A DNA stretch of 11,537 nt, taken from NCBI RefSeq assembly GCF_001949145.1, contig NW_019091553.1, positions 493,252 through 504,788 of the forward strand. The letters are read 5' to 3'. The translations under genes and the position numbers were made by a program. Position 1 is the first letter of the stretch. Each line of letters starts with the position of its first letter. The notes under the pieces were generated by a model. The model did not search any database and was not told the origin of the DNA. It saw only the letters and a program-made list of their open reading frames with translations. Shown here in pieces: positions 8,550 through 11,537 of the stretch. Origin of the DNA: Acanthaster planci. Its lineage: Eukaryota; Echinodermata; Asteroidea; Valvatida; Acanthasteridae.

Positions 8550-8588
8550 AGGGCCCAACGTATACTCCTTCGTCATATACTGGGCCCT
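8550..8588. repeat. Hairpin AGGGCCCA / TGGGCCCT
   Basis: Perfect 8-bp arms at 8550-8557 and 8581-8588 enclose 23 nt. A further GTATA/TATAC pairing is possible after a 2-nt bulge. It lies between the candidate exon at 8432 and the foldback element at 8655. If transcribed it would form a stable stem. Confidence 0.5.
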
Positions 8589-8645
8589 GTCCCGATTGAT
8601 ATTGGAACAAGTTTATTCGGGATACATTTGTATGTCATGTATGTG

Positions 8646-8654
8646 GGCATGGTG
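8646..8654. repeat. 9-bp target-site duplication, left copy (GGCATGGTG)
   Basis: Identical to 9715-9723 and directly abuts the left terminus of the 1060-bp foldback element. Confidence 0.85.
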
Positions 8655-8770
8655 TACTTCAACTTCGAGAACTCAAAGTCACTACTCTGTGTGACTAGTC
8701 GACTGTGAACGTACATGTAATTGGTTTACATGGTGTCGTAATGCTATGGAGTTTTGAAAAGTGCTTTGCC
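8655..8770 (+). repeat. Left terminal inverted repeat of 1060-bp element
   Basis: 116 bp, pairing with 9621-9714. Two insertions relative to the right arm account for the 22-bp length difference. Confidence 0.8.
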
Positions 8771-9130
8771 AAAATGTGATACACGAAAGTGTGGTTCTCT
8801 TACCACAGATTTCCCAGACGTCTCTATCTGTCTATACATAATCTGAATGAGCTGAGCTGAAAAGAGTAGTCAGAATTATTGGGACTGGTATCCAAAGCAA
8901 CATAAACTTTTAATTTTACGCGAATATGCTGTATCTAGCTGTTTTTGTCACATGACGTACGGCCATAAGAGAATCCAGATGTGTGTGGTTCATTGAGGGA
9001 TGAGAGGCGAGGATGGTAGAAAACAAATTTTTGACAATAGACATCTGTCTGTATGCACGTTGAATTCTACAAAATACACACAAACCCTGATGTTCGATGT
9101 ACACTGTACGTGTACATGTAGGTAGAATTC

Positions 9131-9142
9131 ATTAAGGGGTAG
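9131..9142. repeat. 12-bp direct repeat ATTAAGGGGTAG, left copy
   Basis: Identical to 9546-9557. The pair brackets the inner inverted-repeat element and may be its target-site duplication. Confidence 0.6.
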
Positions 9143-9545
9143 GCCTAGTTCTACTGAGTGGAGTGTAAGTATTCTTTTTGGATTTTGGATGAGATCGTCA
9201 TACTAACACACAACATTACATATAGTAAAGTGAACATTGCATATCGTAAAGTGACAACGATTCTCAAATATTCCAAAGACTCACCCAAAATACTTTTTCA
9301 CCACCTACTTGCTTTCTTACGTGTACCAGTAAAAGCCAAAGGAGATATCACTTAAAGCCCCAAAAGTTTGCCTTTGGCATAAATATAAAAGCCAGTTGGT
9401 GATGAAGAGGTATTTTGGGTGAGTCTTTGGAATTTTTGAGAACCGCTGTCACTTAACTAATATCTAATGTTGTGGAGCATTAGTATGACCAATCCCGTCC
9501 CAAAACTGAAAAAGAGGAATACTAACACTCCACTCAGTGGAGCTA
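9143..9545. mobile_element. Nested inverted-repeat (foldback) element, ~403 bp
   Basis: The left half (about 9146-9340) is an imperfect reverse complement of the right half (about 9375-9545). The shared end is close to TAGYTCYACTGAGTGGAGTG, and several internal blocks match exactly, such as TTCCAAAGACTCACCCAAAA. The centre is a short unpaired region containing CCAAAGG and CCTTTGG. Identical 12-bp direct repeats flank it. A 12-bp duplication is longer than usual for cut-and-paste elements; either the family is unusual or the repeat is partly coincidental. The 65-codon frame at 9158-9355 is a by-product of the left arm. Two diverged arms this long imply an ancient insertion or a low-fidelity foldback family. 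Confidence 0.65.
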
Positions 9546-9557
9546 ATTAAGGGGTAG
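9546..9557. repeat. 12-bp direct repeat ATTAAGGGGTAG, right copy
   Basis: Identical to 9131-9142 and flanks the inner inverted-repeat element. Confidence 0.6.
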
Positions 9558-9620
9558 ATTTGCTCCCGAAAGCGTAAACAGATGTTTTCTCAGGTACAAC
9601 TACCATGACTACCTGACCCA

Positions 9621-9714
9621 GGCAAAGGACTTTTCAAAACCCCATAGCATTACGACACCATGTAAACCAATTGTGCTCAGTCACACGGAGTAGTGACTTT
9701 GAGTTCTCGAAGTA
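9621..9714 (-). repeat. Right terminal inverted repeat of 1060-bp element
   Basis: 94 bp, reverse-complementary to 8655-8770. It ends in GAAGTA directly before the right 9-bp duplication. Confidence 0.8.
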
Positions 9715-9723
9715 GGCATGGTG
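9715..9723. repeat. 9-bp target-site duplication, right copy (GGCATGGTG)
   Basis: Identical to 8646-8654 and directly abuts the right terminus of the 1060-bp element. Confidence 0.85.
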
Positions 9724-9732
9724 GGGGTATAA

Positions 9733-9778
9733 TGCAATCAGACACACCCGACATACCCAATTTTATGAGTTGATTGCA
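9733..9778. repeat. Inverted repeat TGCAATCA / TGATTGCA
   Basis: Perfect 8-bp arms at 9733-9740 and 9771-9778 enclose 30 nt. It lies just outside the right duplication of the foldback element, so it belongs to host DNA or an older repeat. Confidence 0.4.
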
Positions 9779-9851
9779 CCAATATGGGATATATTCACTA
9801 CTTCCGGGCTACATTGTATCCCCTATTAGTTGCTAATTGCAGAAAACTCAC

Positions 9852-9947
9852 TTTTTCCTTGTTTTGAGGAACAAATGTTGCCTTCAGTTGGCATTTGCCC
9901 CAAATTTTGACAGACTTGCTCATTGTTGACATGGTCGACGAGCCGTG
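9852..9947 (-). CDS. Candidate internal exon, 96 nt
   Basis: On the minus strand the acceptor GAATTTGTTGTAG (AG at 9949-9948) precedes 32 complete open codons. The donor is GGAAAAA|GTGAGT (GT at 9851-9850), a good match to consensus. The open frame is in phase with the exons on either side; the peptide is Ser/Met/Lys-rich (for example MSKSVKIWGKCQLK). The intron separating it from the upstream exon is 67 nt and has a CTAAC branch-like motif. A second frame is also open here, but it meets a stop in the exon at 8432. Product unknown. Confidence 0.3.
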
Positions 9948-10014
9948 CTACAACAAATTCAATTATTCTCTTCCCATGTTAGGGGGGTGCACAGTTTAAG
10001 GATGTTGCTCTTAC

Positions 10015-10132
10015 AACAGCAAAAGCTGAAGAGATGCATTGTTTGGGGGTTTTTATGTTGTAGGTGGAAGTCAGTATGACGAGTTGATGGAGCAAGGAGT
10101 GGCTGGCAATGGCTGATGTGTGAGCAGCATCA
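10015..10132 (-). CDS. Candidate exon, 118 nt, most upstream piece seen
   Basis: A pyrimidine-rich acceptor CTCTGCTCTCTCCAG (AG at 10134-10133) precedes one split base plus 39 open codons. The donor is GTT|GTAAGAG (GT at 10014-10013). The peptide begins DAAHTSAIASHSLLHQ and has an ordinary globular composition; no family is recognised. It joins the 9947-9852 exon in phase 0. No start codon or upstream exon was located; it would have to lie beyond the minisatellite and the hAT insertion. The plus strand of the same interval also has an acceptor and a GAG|GTAAGT donor (10063 and 10154), so strand assignment rests mainly on the longer consistent reading frame of the minus strand. Confidence 0.3.
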
Positions 10133-10280
10133 CTGGAGAGAGCAGAGCCTGAGGTAAGTTATCTCCTGGTTTCATGCTGGTTAACGACCAGCTGGATTGA
10201 GAAACTGAACTTTAGTCCTGCAGGTTTACTCGTTTTCCCCTGTACTATCACCAGGGCTTCATTTTAAAGGAGCGCGCTCG

Positions 10281-10337
10281 CACTCCTCCGCGCTCCTCTG
10301 CGCTCCTCTGCGCTCCTCCGCGCTCCTCCATGCTCCT
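10281..10337 (+). repeat. 10-bp minisatellite, about six copies of CGCTCCTCYG
   Basis: Units in exact 10-bp phase begin at 10281, 10291, 10301, 10311, 10321 and 10331: CACTCCTCCG, CGCTCCTCTG (twice), CGCTCCTCCG, CGCTCCTCCA, TGCTCCTAAA. The edge units are the most diverged, as expected for tandem arrays. GGAGCGCG just to the left is the inverse of the unit core, so the left edge can form a hairpin with the array. Confidence 0.85.
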
Positions 10338-10364
10338 AAATGTTTTCCAAGGAGAGCAAAAAAC

Positions 10365-10388
10365 CACTCCTTAAAAATTTAAGGAGTG
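10365..10388. repeat. Perfect hairpin CACTCCTTAAA / TTTAAGGAGTG
   Basis: 11-bp arms are separated by AA. The arm sequence is related to the minisatellite unit (CACTCCT) and to the TTTAAAGGAG at 10264-10272, suggesting a common origin within one element. Confidence 0.75.
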
Positions 10389-10404
10389 CTTGTTTTTTTC
10401 AAAG

Positions 10405-10412
10405 TCTTTGAG
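10405..10412. repeat. Target-site duplication, left copy (TCTTTGAG)
   Basis: Identical to 11251-11258 and adjacent to the CAGTGTTGTAGT terminus. Confidence 0.9.
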
Positions 10413-10423
10413 CAGTGTTGTAG

Positions 10424-10572
10424 TACTCGGTACTCGTACTCGAGTACCCTTTTCAGAGTACTCGTACTCGGACGTCCAAGTACTCGTACTCGAACGACAG
10501 TTCTTGGTCTCGGGCTACTCGGAACTTGACATCCAAAAATTGTACTCCAGCATCAAAGTACTTGTACTCGAT
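10424..10572 (+). repeat. Left subterminal TACTCG array of the hAT element
   Basis: About nine exact TACTCG hexamers are present, plus variants such as CACTCG and TACTCC, several as tandem pairs separated by unique spacers of 10-30 bp. Confidence 0.8.
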
Positions 10573-10791
10573 TAACAGCACTCGATAAAAAATCCTTAAG
10601 TTAACTTACCACAGCCGTTAAAATAAGGCACAAAAATATCGACTCCAATGACCCGATATTCGATACGGTTCTGACAAAGTGAAGGCCGAACGTGGGACCA
10701 TTAACGTATATGACCCATTCACCGTCTGTGCGCGTACTTAACCAATCACGTTAGCAAATTATATTGTGGTACTCCAGAATGGTCCCGCAAT

Positions 10792-10974
10792 TTACTTGGG
10801 CATTGGCAGTCCGGTTCCTGGACCCAAAAATTCTAACAAGTACCCTGCATACAGAAAATCACAGGCATGTGAATAATTGAGTCTGGAAAATGGACTTGCA
10901 TGTTGTGTCAACTGCTGCAATGCACGCATAGTGACCGTGACATTGCTAGCCAGATCACTTGTTCTTGTAGCCAT
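10792..10974 (-). CDS. 60-codon ORF inside hAT element, doubtful
   Basis: The frame starts ATG at 10974 and ends TAA at 10792. Its first half (beginning MATRTSDLASNVTVTM) has a protein-like composition, but no hAT transposase motif (BED finger, catalytic Asp blocks, dimerisation domain) is visible. The length is a small fraction of a transposase. It could be a captured host exon, a decayed internal relic, or chance. A minus-strand donor-like site (GTG|GTAAGT near 10610) lies downstream. Confidence 0.15.
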   Translation of the reverse strand: MATRTSDLASNVTVTMRALQQLTQHASPFSRLNYSHACDFLYAGYLLEFLGPGTGLPMPK

Positions 10975-11057
10975 GTCATCTGCATTCGGTGTTTCTTTTA
11001 CACAGTGGCAGGTCTTAAGAGTCTCTAAATTAAGATAAAACTACTTTTGAATTAGAA

Positions 11058-11239
11058 GTACTCGTACTCGAAATTAGAAGTACTTGTACTCGTACTCGGA
11101 AGTGCAAGTACTTGTACTCGGAAACCAGCACTTGTACTCGGCTGGCAAAGTACATGTACATGTACGTGTACTTGCCCTGTCTTTGTACTCGGCAGTCAAA
11201 GTACTCGGCAGTACTTGGTACTCGGAAAAAAGTACTCGA
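11058..11239 (+). repeat. Right subterminal TACTCG array of the hAT element
   Basis: About ten TACTCG hexamers lie in the same plus-strand orientation as the left array, with a nested TACATGTACATGTAC palindromic stretch at about 11151-11165. Confidence 0.8.
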
Positions 11240-11250
11240 CTACAACACTG

Positions 11251-11258
11251 TCTTTGAG
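11251..11258. repeat. Target-site duplication, right copy (TCTTTGAG)
   Basis: Identical to 10405-10412 and adjacent to the right terminus of the hAT element. Confidence 0.9.
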
Positions 11259-11537
11259 TTGTGCGCATATGCTTGATGAATCCTGCATCGCAACACACAA
11301 ACGTGATAGCGCGTGTGGGCGGGCCTAGAGTCTGTGGGCGAGCCTATGGAATTCCATGGACGCACGTGGCTGCACCCGGCCGACCTCTCTCCCAGAACAG
11401 GTCGAGTTCAGGCGCTACCGTGACGTTCTCGGCCGTTTGTGAACAACAGAAGTGAGTTTGTGAAAAACCCTGTAGTGGCTGGAGATGGTATGTGATCAAG
11501 TTGCGTGTTCGTGTGGTTCGAGCGTGAGAACAATGTT
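11259..11537. promoter_or_regulatory. GC/CpG-richer right edge, possible promoter-proximal DNA
   Basis: This final segment has visibly more CG dinucleotides than the rest. It contains TGTGGGCGGGCCTAGAG (11314-11330) and a related TGTGGGCGAGCCTATGG (11333-11349) in tandem; GGGCGG words are typical Sp/KLF sites. A TGACGT half-CRE lies at about 11420. A strong donor-like GTGAGT lies at 11452. An ATG in good context at 11485 stays open to the window end. Together these could be a 5-prime exon of a gene to the right, but no downstream sequence is available. The 64-codon frame at 11261-11455 has no recognisable domain. Confidence 0.2.

Larger units (their letters stand above)
8655..9714. mobile_element. 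Foldback DNA transposon, 1060 bp, 9-bp TSD (Mutator-like?)
   Basis: Long inverted repeats occupy 8655-8770 and 9621-9714. Both termini start TACTTC and continue GAGAACTCAAAGTCACTACT. The left arm carries a 6-bp duplication (AACTTC) and about 16 extra bases around 8695-8720. Otherwise the arms are nearly identical, including a perfect match through TTGGTTTACATGGTGTCGTA. A perfect 9-bp duplication GGCATGGTG abuts both ends. Long terminal inverted repeats plus a 9-bp duplication best fit a non-autonomous Mutator-like (MULE) element; families such as IS4EU are alternatives. There is no transposase gene. A second inverted-repeat element sits inside it. The whole unit lies in the putative intron between 9852 and 8432. 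Confidence 0.8.
10252..10412. mobile_element. Possible transposon fragment carrying a minisatellite
   Basis: The segment starts CAGGGCTTCATTTTAAAGGAGCGC. CAGGGCTT is a terminus I have seen on non-autonomous hAT-like elements. It runs through the 10-bp minisatellite and a perfect hairpin, then is interrupted by the 838-bp hAT insertion. No matching right end (AAGCCCTG) is seen up to the window end, so the element is truncated, continues outside, or is not a transposon. Confidence 0.35.
10413..11250. mobile_element. Non-autonomous hAT element, 838 bp, TACTCG-rich
   Basis: Both ends carry the 12-bp inverted terminus CAGTGTTGTAGT, and a perfect 8-bp duplication TCTTTGAG flanks the element. This is diagnostic of the hAT superfamily. 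Both subterminal regions (10424-10572 and 11058-11239) are filled with TACTCG hexamers, often doubled as TACTCGTACTCG. I count about 19 on the plus strand and one in reverse. hAT transposases typically bind short subterminal repeats, so these may be binding sites, but their shared orientation at both ends is unusual. The central 450 bp has no recognisable transposase. It was inserted 16 bp after the CACTCCTTAAA hairpin. Confidence 0.88.

Noticed and set aside
9158-9355. 65-codon ORF
   Set aside because: It lies entirely in the left arm of the inner inverted repeat, so it is explained by repeat structure.
10064-10153. Plus-strand exon between TATGTTGTAG and GAG|GTAAGT, coding 16 residues then TGA
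   Set aside because: The splice signals are good, but every frame meets a stop and no partner exon was found. The minus strand of the same interval gives a longer frame consistent with neighbouring exons. It remains a possible alternative.
10281-10337. CRISPR-like array
   Set aside because: The units are directly adjacent 10-mers without unique spacers, which makes a minisatellite.
10424-11239. Telomere-like or satellite array of TACTCG
   Set aside because: The hexamers are confined to the two subterminal parts of an element with clean hAT ends and an 8-bp duplication.

Overview
The window looks like repeat-rich, AT-leaning, non-coding DNA from a eukaryote. There is no bacterial gene density, no operon structure and no ORF above 119 codons. 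There are many short decayed transposons with target-site duplications, and a few exon-sized open stretches bounded by GT/AG splice signals. The recurrent palindrome GTAGGCCTAC and the miniature hAT ends beginning CAGTGGCGTA and CAGTGTTGTA resemble what I know from marine invertebrate deuterostomes (echinoderm, hemichordate, amphioxus). That placement is inference and weak. No rRNA, tRNA, CRISPR or complete transposase gene is visible.

Layout: 1-2900 is mostly featureless, with palindromes and a small mixed-orientation repeat cluster (871-1036). At 2925-3107 lies a 183-bp hAT-type MITE with a perfect 8-bp target duplication. 3230-4090 is a GC-richer block with a repeated 18-mer, two strong hairpins and a short ORF, probably a relic of a larger element. 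4091-5320 is AT-rich with small inverted repeats. 5321-5675 is bounded by 22-bp inverted repeats. 5689-7088 is AT-rich and empty. 7095-7362 is a second MITE-like element.

The right third is the most interesting part. On the minus strand, four exon-like pieces (10132-10015, 9947-9852, 8432-8339, 8277-7916) have GT/AG borders and join in consistent phase into about 222 open codons. This could be a cryptic gene or pseudogene; I do not recognise the protein. Its large intron holds a 1060-bp foldback transposon (8655-9714, 9-bp duplication, long inverted repeats), which itself contains a second inverted-repeat element (9143-9545) flanked by 12-bp direct repeats. Beyond it are a 10-bp minisatellite (10281-10337) in a likely transposon end starting CAGGGCTTC, and an 838-bp non-autonomous hAT element (10413-11250, 8-bp duplication) packed with TACTCG hexamers in one orientation. 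The last 280 bp are GC/CpG-richer and could be promoter-like.

I see no multi-gene biological system. The value here is nested transposon structure and one testable spliced-gene hypothesis.
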